From: Firmicutes bacterium AF25-13AC
Lineage (GTDB): Bacteria; Bacillota; Clostridia; Lachnospirales; Lachnospiraceae
NCBI GenBank assembly: GCA_003478935.1
Contig: QUFP01000015.1
Span: forward strand, 1-64,000
Direction: 5' to 3'
DNA length: 64,000 nt
The translations under genes and the position numbers were made by a program. Shown here piece by piece: positions 16,187 to 24,877 of this stretch (positions within the stretch are counted from its first letter, which is position 1; the number at the start of each line of letters is the position of its first letter). A model generated the notes under the pieces. It did not search any database. It was not told where the DNA came from and saw only the letters and a program-made list of their open reading frames with translations.

Positions 16187-17533
16187 ATGAAAAGAAGAGG
16201 TATGAGTCTTGCACTTTGTGCAGCAATGGCAATGGGTACGATCGGTGTAGTTCCGGCAATGGCAGATGATGTAACTACCATCACTTACTGGGTAAATGAC
16301 CGTCATGACAGTGAGTATATGACTGAGATGGTAGAAAAGTACAACAAGGAGAACACAGACAATATCTACATTGATATGCAGATCATCACAGATGATTATG
16401 AGAACATGATCTCTCTTGCTTACACAGGCGGTACAGCACCGGATATCATTGGACAGAGCGTAACATTAAAGAATTTCGTAGATAACGATATGCTGATTCC
16501 GTTAAACGATTATATTGATGCGGATGAGGAATATCAGAAGGTTAACGAGCCATATGAGCATGCATATGAGGGATTAAACTATATGAACGGAAATCTGTAC
16601 TGGGTATATTCTGGTATGAGATCTGGTGTTCGTATTGAGTACAATAAGGATCTGTTAGAGGAAAACGGATTTACTGAGATTCCAGATACACTTGATGAGT
16701 ATATTGATATGGCAAAGGCAATCACTGAGGCAGGAGACGGAGAGTATTATGGAATCGGATTTACTTCATCTTCTCCATTCGAGCGTCAGCTTGAGATGAT
16801 CGCTCAGGTATCTGGTATTTATTACTATGATTATGTAAATGGTAAGTTTGATTTCAGTGGCTACAAGGAAATCCTTGAGAAGGGCAAGAGATTTATCGAT
16901 GAGGATATTGCTTACCCAGATCAGCAGGGTGTTGATAACATGAGAGCATTGTTTGCAGAGGGTGAGTTTGCACTGTGGGGCAATGCTTCTCAGGAGGCAG
17001 GTGTATTCACTAGCCAGCTTCCAATCGAGGACTTTGAGTGGGGCGTAGCAGAGGTTCCGTCTCTTGACGGTGAAATCAAGGGTGCACTTCAGACAACACC
17101 GTCTAAGGGCTACGCAATTATGTCTTCTAGCGAGCATCCAGATGAAGCTTGGAAGGTAATTCAGTACTTACAGTCTGAGGAAGTTTTAAAGGGATACTTA
17201 GAGAATGGTTTCTGTCTGCCGATTACTACCTACATGGATGAAAAGATCGACAAGTCTAAGATCGGCCGCCTGGCAGACTTCTCCTTACTTGATTATGAGT
17301 CTGTATATCCGGCAGTACCGACTATCAACCTGACTGGTGATGATTACAGAACTGTTCTGTGGAATGCAATCATGGGTTATGTTGACGTTGACGATGCAAT
17401 CGAAGATCTGAATACTCGTTACAATGAGGCATATGATGCAGATATTGAGTCTGGCAGCGTTAAGAGACTTGTAATTGAGGATTATGATCCGCTTCATCCA
17501 AGTGATGGAACTGCAACATATCTGGACAAATAA
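16187..17533 (+). CDS. Extracellular sugar-binding protein, family 1 ABC transporter
   Basis: 448 residues with a classical signal peptide (about 1-26, ending AMA) and, unusually for a Gram-positive binding protein, no lipobox Cys. The mature protein has the family 1 solute-binding signature TGGTAPDIIGQS (about 87-98) and later LWGNASQ. It is the first gene of the operon with two permeases; the ATPase is not encoded nearby and is presumably a shared MsmX/UgpC-type subunit. TAAGGAGGACTTTCTA precedes the ATG at 16187. A hairpin follows immediately, consistent with higher expression than the permeases. The likely substrate, a pectin- or uronate-related oligosaccharide, is inferred from neighbours. 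Confidence 0.92.
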   Translation: MKRRGMSLALCAAMAMGTIGVVPAMADDVTTITYWVNDRHDSEYMTEMVEKYNKENTDNIYIDMQIITDDYENMISLAYTGGTAPDIIGQSVTLKNFVDNDMLIPLNDYIDADEEYQKVNEPYEHAYEGLNYMNGNLYWVYSGMRSGVRIEYNKDLLEENGFTEIPDTLDEYIDMAKAITEAGDGEYYGIGFTSSSPFERQLEMIAQVSGIYYYDYVNGKFDFSGYKEILEKGKRFIDEDIAYPDQQGVDNMRALFAEGEFALWGNASQEAGVFTSQLPIEDFEWGVAEVPSLDGEIKGALQTTPSKGYAIMSSSEHPDEAWKVIQYLQSEEVLKGYLENGFCLPITTYMDEKIDKSKIGRLADFSLLDYESVYPAVPTINLTGDDYRTVLWNAIMGYVDVDDAIEDLNTRYNEAYDADIESGSVKRLVIEDYDPLHPSDGTATYLDK

Positions 17534-17584
17534 GAAACAGACAGCCTGATAATGGCATCTGAATAAAATGGGAAGGCTGTTTCC
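17534..17584 (+). terminator. Intercistronic hairpin after the binding protein gene
   Basis: ACAGCC (17541-17546) pairs with GGCTGT (17575-17580) with flanking GAAA/TTTC contacts. There is no proper T run, so it more likely acts as an mRNA-stabilising or partial terminator element between binding protein and permeases than as a full terminator. Confidence 0.5.
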
Positions 17585-17673
17585 GAAAAAATAAGGAGAC
17601 GGCTTTCCCTTTCTTATCGCATCTATTCACGGGATGCAAAAAAAACGTGAACTAAGAAAAAAAGGAGGGTTTT

Positions 17674-18606
17674 ATGAGCCAGAAAAAAATGACTTTTTCA
17701 CAAAAGTTTCAGAAAGCGAAAAACAGTGGAAGTTTTTCCGCAGCACTTATGCTGGCACCGGCAATTTTTTTCCTTTGTCTGTGTTCCATCTATCCGTTTA
17801 TCTGGATCTTCCGCTATGTAGCATGTGACTACAATGGTTTCAAGTCTACATTTACAGGATGGAAAAACTTTGAGCGTATGCTGAATGATAAGATTTTCTG
17901 GAACAGCGTTATGCATACATTTGAATATGCATTCTATAAGCTGATTTTCATCATTCCGTTAGCACTGCTTATGGCAGTATTATTAAACCAGAAACTGAGA
18001 GGTTCTTCTGTATTTAGAGGAATTTACTTCATGCCAACTATCATCAGTACCTCTATTGCAGGTATGATCTTTGGATTTATTTTTGCAACAAAGAATGGTA
18101 TTTTAAACTCTTTGCTTCAGAACATGAATCTGATCAGTTCTCCAATTAAGTGGTTAAATAAGCCAAGCGTTGTTATGGTAGCCGTTACGATTCTTGCAAT
18201 CTGGGGTGGTTTTGGTAACTATATGCTGTATTTTATCACTGGTATGACTGGTATTTCTGAGGATGTTTACGAGAGTGCCAAGATTGATGGTGCAACTGGC
18301 GTGCAGACTTTCTTCCGCATTACACTTCCAATGCTGGCACCAGTATTAAAGGTTGTTTTAATGCTTGCAATCACTGGTGCATTTAAGGATTACGAGGCAA
18401 TCATGGTTCTGACAAATGGAGGACCTGGCAATCGTTCCATGGTAATGTTCTTATATATCTATAACATTATCTTTGGTTCTGCTGGAAGCTCCAGTCAGGC
18501 ACAGATCGGTTATGGAGCACTGCTTAGTGTTGTTGCAGCAGTAATCGTAGGTATTGTAACTGGTATTTATCTGTTTGTTTCCAAGAAACTTGACGATGTA
18601 GTATAA
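17674..18606 (+). CDS. Sugar ABC transporter permease, MalF/UgpA type
   Basis: 310 residues, six predicted transmembrane helices. The cytoplasmic coupling (EAA) loop reads YESAKIDGATGVQTFFRITLP at about residues 200-220, which contacts the ATPase. It pairs with the following MalG-type permease, with 16 bases between them, and follows the binding protein gene. AAAGGAGGG precedes the ATG at 17674. No ATPase gene is found in the cluster. Confidence 0.93.
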   Translation: MSQKKMTFSQKFQKAKNSGSFSAALMLAPAIFFLCLCSIYPFIWIFRYVACDYNGFKSTFTGWKNFERMLNDKIFWNSVMHTFEYAFYKLIFIIPLALLMAVLLNQKLRGSSVFRGIYFMPTIISTSIAGMIFGFIFATKNGILNSLLQNMNLISSPIKWLNKPSVVMVAVTILAIWGGFGNYMLYFITGMTGISEDVYESAKIDGATGVQTFFRITLPMLAPVLKVVLMLAITGAFKDYEAIMVLTNGGPGNRSMVMFLYIYNIIFGSAGSSSQAQIGYGALLSVVAAVIVGIVTGIYLFVSKKLDDVV

Positions 18607-18622
18607 ATTAGGAGGAGATACG

Positions 18623-19489
18623 ATGGAAAAAACTCATGCAGTATATTCAACAAAAACGAAGATCGTCCGTATGATCATCTGGCTGTTTTTGGCATTCGTG
18701 GCGGTCATCACAATCTTTCCTGTATGCTATGTTATCTTTGGTTCTTTTAAGGATAATAAGGAGCTGCTTGTCGGCGGTTCAAGTATTTTGCCTAAAAAGT
18801 GGGTGTTTGATAACTATGTGCAGGCATGGAAACAGGCAAATTTTGCAACTTATACACTGAACAGTGTATTCTTAAGTTTAACTGTTATGCTTATTTCTTT
18901 AATTAATGCCAGCATGGCAGGCTATGTATTTGCAAGAAAAAATTTTAAGGGTAAGGAACTTCTGTATATGCTTTTCGTAGCATTCATGTTTATTAACGTT
19001 GGTTCTGTTTCCCTTCGTCCTTTATTTGAGCTTGCTGTTAAGCTTAAGATGAATAAGAGTCTGTTAGCTGTTGCTATTATCTCAGCAGGCGGCGGCCAGG
19101 CAACATTTATCTTTTTATGCCGTGGATTCGTTAATTCTGTTCCGAAGGAGCTTGACGAGGCAGCAAAAATGGATGGATGTGGATTCTTTAGAATTTATTA
19201 TCAGATTATCCTTCCAATGTTAAAGCCGATTCTGGCAACAATTGCACTTTTATCCTTCAGACAGGGATGGAACGAGTACATTCTTCCTCTTGTATTTACA
19301 ATGACTAATGATAAGCTTCGTCCTCTGACCGTAGGTGTTAATATGTTAAAGAATGCCGGAGACGGTACTGCAGCATGGAATATCATGTTTGCAGGTGCGA
19401 CAATTTCAATTGTCCCGATTTTGATTGTTTACTGTTGCTTTAGCCGTTTCTTCATGGGCGGTCTGACAGCCGGTGCGGTAAAGGGTTAA
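18623..19489 (+). CDS. Sugar ABC transporter permease, MalG/UgpE type
   Basis: 288 residues, six predicted helices, with the EAA coupling loop PKELDEAAKMDGCGFFRIYY near residues 173-192. The second permease of the importer. AGGAGGAGATACG precedes the ATG. A strong hairpin terminator follows it, so read-through or a secondary promoter must supply the downstream GH28 gene. Confidence 0.93.
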   Translation: MEKTHAVYSTKTKIVRMIIWLFLAFVAVITIFPVCYVIFGSFKDNKELLVGGSSILPKKWVFDNYVQAWKQANFATYTLNSVFLSLTVMLISLINASMAGYVFARKNFKGKELLYMLFVAFMFINVGSVSLRPLFELAVKLKMNKSLLAVAIISAGGGQATFIFLCRGFVNSVPKELDEAAKMDGCGFFRIYYQIILPMLKPILATIALLSFRQGWNEYILPLVFTMTNDKLRPLTVGVNMLKNAGDGTAAWNIMFAGATISIVPILIVYCCFSRFFMGGLTAGAVKG

Positions 19490-19498
19490 AAAAAAGAC

Positions 19499-19539
19499 AG
19501 GCCGACAATTTGTGGTAGTACGAATTGTCGGCCTTTTTT
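19499..19539 (+). terminator. Rho-independent terminator between permease and GH28 genes
   Basis: AGGCCGACAATT pairs with AATTGTCGGCCT, followed by TTTTT. The stem is 12 bp and nearly perfect. It ends only 17 bases before the GH28 start, so it also controls how much of the transcript reaches the enzymes. Confidence 0.88.
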
Positions 19540-19556
19540 AGAAAGGATTCACTGTT

Positions 19557-21143
19557 ATGTATAACACATATGATACACCCACTTACCCAGAATTAGGAAA
19601 TATCTATCCGGGTGATTATTATGAAGCACTTCCATATGATGAATTTATCGATAAAAATCAAAAGCTTCCAGAAGGAAAAAAAGTTTTTGATATTCGTGAT
19701 TTTGGAGCAAGACCAGAAAAAAATCTTTTAAATACCGAAGCTTTCTTAAAAGCTGCAGCAGCATGTGAGAAAGAAGGCGGCGGTGTGATTCTTGTTGCGG
19801 GGGGATCATATTGCATGGGCACTGTGTATATTCCGTCTCACACAACACTGTTTATTGCGGCAGATTCTGAAATCAAAGCGTCCAGAAATGTAGATCTTTT
19901 GCTTGCAAAAGAAAAAGAACAGATAGATGACAGAAAGGGCGAGTCAAGTGAGGGTGCATTTGTACGCGTTAAGAATGCAGAGGATGTGACGATTACTGGT
20001 GGCGGTCGTATTAACGGAAGCGGTGAGTGGTATGTATATGAACCAAGAGAGCTTCCGGCACTTGTTCCATTTGAGGCAAGCCGTTTGCCAAGACGTGATC
20101 AGGCAAAAGAAATTAATAATATTCCAGGAACGCTTCGTTATTATTATAGACAGAGAATCCGCTATTCAGAGGATAAATATGGCGAAGGCAAGCCGAATTT
20201 AAATCGTCCGGCAGCACTTGTATGGGTACAGGACAGTAAAAATGTTACGCTTAACAATATTATCTTATATGATTCAATGAGCTGGACGCTTCATATTGAG
20301 TGCTGTGAAAATATCATAGTTAAGAATATGGTAATTGATGATAATCGTCATGTAGCAAATTCAGACGGTGTTGATATTAACGCAAGTGACAATGTATTAG
20401 TAGATCATTGTTTTATCTCCTGTGCAGATGATGGAATTGTAATTAAAAATCCAATTCGTACTGGACGTGCCATGACGCATGTACATGTAAAAAGATGTAC
20501 TGTTGTTACAGTTATGAACGCATTCAAAATTGGAACTGAAACAGCAAATGATATTAGTGATATCCTTGTAGAAAACTGTACGTTTTGCATGCCCGATATT
20601 TATCCTGGTTCTGTTTCTGGAATTTCACTTGAGTCATGTGATGGAACGAATCTTTCTGATGTAATTATTAGAAATATTACGATGGATAAGATTATTTGTC
20701 CTCTTTATATTTGTTTAAATAAGAGAAATCGTTATAATGAGCCATATACAGACAAAGTGGGAGAAAATCGCTACTGGGGCGGCAGCATTAAAAATATCCA
20801 CATTGAAAATATTAATGCAGACAACGCAGAAGTTCCGGCAATTTTAACTGGATATGAAACAACTAAAAAGGATGGAAGTGTTGTTCGAAGACCACTTGAA
20901 AATATTACTGTAACCAGTTATCATGTTATATATAGGGATAATAAGGAAATCATTGAAATCCCAGAGACGTTTGATGAATTTTTGGAGGATTATCCAGAGA
21001 GCAATGCACATGGTGATGTAGATGCATATGGCATCTGGGCACGTCATATTGATAATCTTGTATTAGAAGATATAAATGTAGTACCAAGGAGCTGTAATAC
21101 AAGAAAAGCAATTTGTCTTTATGATGTCAATAACAAAAATTGA
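19557..21143 (+). CDS. Glycoside hydrolase family 28 (polygalacturonase-like), intracellular
   Basis: 528 residues, right-handed beta-helix of the pectin-active GH28 family, with no signal peptide, so it should act on imported oligosaccharides. Catalytic motif I is present as NSDGVDI (about 263-269) and motif II as ADDGIVIKN (about 287-295). The third classical motif (GHG) is replaced by VMNAFKIGTET with no His, and the classical RIK is not obvious. This marks it as a divergent subgroup whose substrate may not be plain polygalacturonate. The N-terminal part (VFDIRDFGARPEKNLLNTEAF) is the usual pectate-lyase-like start. AAAGGATTCACTGTT precedes the ATG. Confidence 0.88.
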   Translation: MYNTYDTPTYPELGNIYPGDYYEALPYDEFIDKNQKLPEGKKVFDIRDFGARPEKNLLNTEAFLKAAAACEKEGGGVILVAGGSYCMGTVYIPSHTTLFIAADSEIKASRNVDLLLAKEKEQIDDRKGESSEGAFVRVKNAEDVTITGGGRINGSGEWYVYEPRELPALVPFEASRLPRRDQAKEINNIPGTLRYYYRQRIRYSEDKYGEGKPNLNRPAALVWVQDSKNVTLNNIILYDSMSWTLHIECCENIIVKNMVIDDNRHVANSDGVDINASDNVLVDHCFISCADDGIVIKNPIRTGRAMTHVHVKRCTVVTVMNAFKIGTETANDISDILVENCTFCMPDIYPGSVSGISLESCDGTNLSDVIIRNITMDKIICPLYICLNKRNRYNEPYTDKVGENRYWGGSIKNIHIENINADNAEVPAILTGYETTKKDGSVVRRPLENITVTSYHVIYRDNKEIIEIPETFDEFLEDYPESNAHGDVDAYGIWARHIDNLVLEDINVVPRSCNTRKAICLYDVNNKN

Positions 21144-21185
21144 TTAGCGTAAATAGAGTTAATGATGCTGTAGGAGGAAAAGCAA

Positions 21186-23630
21186 ATGAGCGGATGGAAA
21201 CTAGGCCTAGATGGATTTGTGACACATTTTATGGTGTCAGGTCCGCAGGAAGAACCTTATTTTAATGAGGCAAAGGATAAGAATCAGCTTCGCTATGAGG
21301 CATACCTGCGTTCTGTAATTGCAGAACACAAACCAGTTGGTGAAACAGGTGAGATTCTTGTGGGTGCAAAGAGTCGCCTGAATGAAGAATGGAAGTATTA
21401 CTATGACAGCGGAAGCTGTTTTGTAAATATTTCAACGTTCTATTCTGTTATGCGCCGTATTCATTTTGACATTGCGACTGTACTTGAGACATCATCTGAT
21501 ATTGATGTTAAGGCAGCGCTTTGGTCATATGCAGCAGTTGATGTGTATTGCAATGGCAGATTAGAAGGTGCATTAAAGCAGCCAGTTTATAAGCCAATTC
21601 AGAAAAAAGAGCTGACGCTTCATTTAAAAGCAGGACGCAATCTTATTTATTTAGCATGCGAGAATCTTGGCGTGCGTGATACAAGAAGTGTAGCAGGTCT
21701 GCAGATTTTAAATCATAAGGATGAAATTAAAGTGTCAATTCCAGATGAAGCATGTGCTGACGCTGCAGCTGTGGCAGAAGCATTTTTGGAGAGTGCACAT
21801 TTAGAGTCAAATAAGCTTTGTTTTGACAGCCCAGCTCCAGCAGGAACAAGTTATACATATCGCTATCATGAAGAGGATTTTGCAAAGGCAAATATACCTG
21901 CTGTTTGGTATCAGGCAGAGGGAAAAAACGAGATTCTTTTAGAAAATGGACAGCCATATGTAACTGTGAAGGTTGTGTTAGGAAAGCTTGAACTTAAGCG
22001 TGTCTTTGAACGCACCGAGCAGCTTGTTCCTAAATATGCATTGCGCGAGGATGGAAGTGCATTTAGTTTTGAAGAGAATAAGGAGCTTATATTCAGACGA
22101 ATTGCAGATGTTATGAGCGAGAGCCGCGGTGAGAAGTTTGGTTTCCCAATTTCCAATATCCTTGCAAGAAAGCATTTCAATGACAACTCTATGGATGATG
22201 AGCGATTGATGTATGAGATGCTTGAGATGATCGAAGAGCGATATGATTGCTCTGACTTTTTGATGTGCGGATTGATTCGTTATCTGCATAATTATCCAGT
22301 TGAAGGAGCCATGAAAGACCGTATCAAAGATGTTATGCTCAATTATCGCTACTGGATGGACATGGACGGCTTTGATGGCATGTGCTTTTGGAGCGAGAAC
22401 CATGCGCTGATGTTCTATACATGTGCGATGAATGCAGGAGAGATGTATCCAGACGAATATTTCCCACGTGCAAAGATGACAGGAAAAGAACTTCATTTAT
22501 ATGGAAGAAACAAAGTTTTGCAGTGGCTTGATGATGTAGAAGAGTATGGCTTTGAAGAGTTTTTGAGCACTGTCTATATGTGTGTTACATTTGCAGCATT
22601 GATTAATGTAGTTGATTACTCAGAGCCGGACATTTCAAAACGTGCATCAGCTGTTACTGATAAGATGCTGTCTATGCTTGCTCTTCATACTTATAAAACT
22701 GGTATTGTGGCACCGATGGGACGTGTTTACAGAAGTGTATTGTATCCGTTTGATCAGGGAGCAATGGCACTTATGAATTTGATCAATCCGAAGCTGCCAT
22801 ACACGTTTGGAGAGGGATGGCTTGGTTTTTATGCAAGCAGTCACTATCCGATTCCAGAAGGTCTTGTAAAGCTTATGGAGGATGATGTTGAGACAAATTA
22901 TACAACAGGCAATGCAAGAGTGTACCTGGAGAAAAATGATGACTATTGTTTGACAAGCGTAGCGTCTCCTAGAGAACCATTCACACGTTGGGAAAATGAG
23001 ACTCTTAAGGAAGACGTGGATATCACAACACACAATTTCACTAAGTCCTTTAACGAGCGTTTTCATGGAACTACATATTTTAGACCAGGTACATACGGTT
23101 ATCAGCAGCACATGTGGTATGCAGCGCTTGACGGTGAAGCGAGCATTTTCGTTACACATCCAGGTTCTACATCAGAGGAGGGGGATATGCGCCCAGGCTA
23201 CTGGCATGGAAATGGTGTGATGCCGGCATTAAAACAGCAGCATGGTCTTCTTGGCGGTATTTATGTGATTCCAGATGAGCATCCAATTGGATATACTCAT
23301 TTATATTGCCCTGAGTGTCGTTTTGATGAGGTGATCCATGAAGAAAATTGGATATTCCTTCGCAAAGAAACAGGCTATCTGGCATTATGGTGCAGTGAAA
23401 AAATGGAAGCACATAATGGTATGAATTTTAATTGTGAGCAGCGTGCTTACAGCAAAAATGCAGCTTATCTTTGTGTTTGCGGCGGTCAAAAATCAGATGC
23501 TAGTTTTGCGGCATTTAAAAAACGCGCAAAAGAAACTTTACCATCTTATGATAAAGAGTCAAAAACGCTGACAGCGCAGAACTTTGAACTAAGCTATGTG
23601 GCATGCAAAGATGTGACACAGTTTTTATAA
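21186..23630 (+). CDS. Uncharacterised 814-residue protein, probable carbohydrate-active enzyme
   Basis: Not recognised as a named family. It is cytoplasmic (no signal peptide). The N-terminal ~300 residues look beta-rich (ANTIDE: alternating hydrophobic strands, LTLHLKAGRNLIYLACENLG near 140-160). The central part is helical and aromatic-rich, with the segment MCFWSENHALMFYTC (about 398-412) followed by regularly spaced helices, suggesting an alpha/alpha toroid. The C-terminal third (from about 620) has RPGTYGYQQHMWYAALDGEA and RPGYWHGNGVMPALKQ, resembling the beta-sandwich end of polysaccharide lyase or hydrolase proteins. AGGAGGAAAAGCAA precedes the ATG. Its position between a GH28 enzyme and uxuA argues for a role in uronic-acid-containing glycan breakdown, which is inference. 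Confidence 0.6.
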   Translation: MSGWKLGLDGFVTHFMVSGPQEEPYFNEAKDKNQLRYEAYLRSVIAEHKPVGETGEILVGAKSRLNEEWKYYYDSGSCFVNISTFYSVMRRIHFDIATVLETSSDIDVKAALWSYAAVDVYCNGRLEGALKQPVYKPIQKKELTLHLKAGRNLIYLACENLGVRDTRSVAGLQILNHKDEIKVSIPDEACADAAAVAEAFLESAHLESNKLCFDSPAPAGTSYTYRYHEEDFAKANIPAVWYQAEGKNEILLENGQPYVTVKVVLGKLELKRVFERTEQLVPKYALREDGSAFSFEENKELIFRRIADVMSESRGEKFGFPISNILARKHFNDNSMDDERLMYEMLEMIEERYDCSDFLMCGLIRYLHNYPVEGAMKDRIKDVMLNYRYWMDMDGFDGMCFWSENHALMFYTCAMNAGEMYPDEYFPRAKMTGKELHLYGRNKVLQWLDDVEEYGFEEFLSTVYMCVTFAALINVVDYSEPDISKRASAVTDKMLSMLALHTYKTGIVAPMGRVYRSVLYPFDQGAMALMNLINPKLPYTFGEGWLGFYASSHYPIPEGLVKLMEDDVETNYTTGNARVYLEKNDDYCLTSVASPREPFTRWENETLKEDVDITTHNFTKSFNERFHGTTYFRPGTYGYQQHMWYAALDGEASIFVTHPGSTSEEGDMRPGYWHGNGVMPALKQQHGLLGGIYVIPDEHPIGYTHLYCPECRFDEVIHEENWIFLRKETGYLALWCSEKMEAHNGMNFNCEQRAYSKNAAYLCVCGGQKSDASFAAFKKRAKETLPSYDKESKTLTAQNFELSYVACKDVTQFL

Positions 23631-23694
23631 GTATGATTGCAGCACGAACAAAAATTTTACTACCAAAAACCACACAAAAAATGTAAAAAACACA

Positions 23695-23735
23695 TTTTCA
23701 ATCACAGTGATCTATGCTACTATGTAAATATAGTA
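23695..23735 (+). promoter_or_regulatory. uxuAB promoter with overlapping palindromic operator
   Basis: TTTTCA (23695-23700), 17 bases, TACTAT (23718-23723). The -10 is the left half of an inverted repeat TACTAT-GTAAAT-ATAGTA (23718-23735), a natural place for a repressor to block transcription. A leader hairpin, ACTGCC/GGCAGT, follows at about 23750-23782. Confidence 0.6.
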
Positions 23736-23803
23736 AAAAATATATAAAACTGCCGTTTATCTGTAATGGATAATTGGCAGTTCAAACAGGAGGAGAATTC
23801 GTT

Positions 23804-24877
23804 ATGCAGATGACAATGAGATGGTACGGCAGCCAGTATGATACCGTTACCTTACAGCAGATCAGACAGACAGCTTATGTAAAGGGTGTTATTTCTACTC
23901 TTTACAACAAAATGCCAGGTGAGCTGTGGACTTATGAGGAGATTATGGCTCTTAAGAATGAGGTAGAGGCAGCAGGACTGACCCTTCCTGGTATTGAGAG
24001 TGTAAATATCAGCGATGCAATCAAAACGGGAGCTCCAGAGCGTGACAAGGATATTGATGCATATATCAAGACACTTGAGAATCTTGGTAAGGCTGATATT
24101 CATATGGTATGTTATAATTTTATGCCAGTATTTGACTGGACTCGTACAGAGCTTGCACGTATGAGAAAGGATGGTTCTACAGTTCTTGCTTACAATCAGA
24201 AGACAGTAGATAGCATTGATCCGGCTAAGATGTTTGATTCTATTTCAAATGACATGAACGGAACAGTTATGCCAGGCTGGGAGCCAGAGCGTATGGCAAA
24301 GGTTAAGCAGCTGTTTGAGGAGTATGCAGATATCGACGAGGAGAAGCTGTTTGCAAACTTAAAGTATTTCCTTGAGGCAATTATGCCTGTATGTGATAAG
24401 TACGATATCAATATGGCAATTCATCCAGATGATCCGTCTTGGAGTGTATTTGGTCTTCCGCGTATCATCAACAACAAGGATCACATCATGCGTATGATGA
24501 AGATGGTAGACAATCCGCACAATGGTGTTACCTTCTGTACGGGATCCTATGGAACCAACTTAAACAATAACTTAGTTGAGATGATTCATGCACTTAAGGG
24601 AAGAATCCATTTTGCACATATCAGAAACTTACAGTTCAATGATGGCATGAATGACTTTGAGGAGTCTGCACATCTGTCTTCAGATGGTACCTTTGATATG
24701 CATGCAATCATGAAGGCACTGTATGATACTGGATTTGATGGAATTATTCGTCCAGACCACGGAAGAATGATCTGGGGCGAGAAGGCAATGCCTGGATATG
24801 GTCTGTATGACAGAGCACTTGGTGCTGCATATTTGTGCGGTCTGTGGGAGTCAATTGTAAAGGAGAATCAGAGATGA
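23804..24877 (+). CDS. uxuA: Mannonate dehydratase
   Basis: 357 residues. Converts D-mannonate to 2-keto-3-deoxygluconate in hexuronate catabolism. The N-terminal MRWYG, the central metal-site segment MAIHPDDPSW (about 203-212), TFCTGSYGTNLNNNLVEMI and HFAHIRNL are typical of UxuA, and length is normal. ATG at 23804 follows CAGGAGGAGAATTC; a second ATG two codons later is less likely. Stop overlaps the start of uxuB (ATGA). It links the transporter and glycosidase genes upstream to central metabolism. Confidence 0.96.
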   Translation: MQMTMRWYGSQYDTVTLQQIRQTAYVKGVISTLYNKMPGELWTYEEIMALKNEVEAAGLTLPGIESVNISDAIKTGAPERDKDIDAYIKTLENLGKADIHMVCYNFMPVFDWTRTELARMRKDGSTVLAYNQKTVDSIDPAKMFDSISNDMNGTVMPGWEPERMAKVKQLFEEYADIDEEKLFANLKYFLEAIMPVCDKYDINMAIHPDDPSWSVFGLPRIINNKDHIMRMMKMVDNPHNGVTFCTGSYGTNLNNNLVEMIHALKGRIHFAHIRNLQFNDGMNDFEESAHLSSDGTFDMHAIMKALYDTGFDGIIRPDHGRMIWGEKAMPGYGLYDRALGAAYLCGLWESIVKENQR

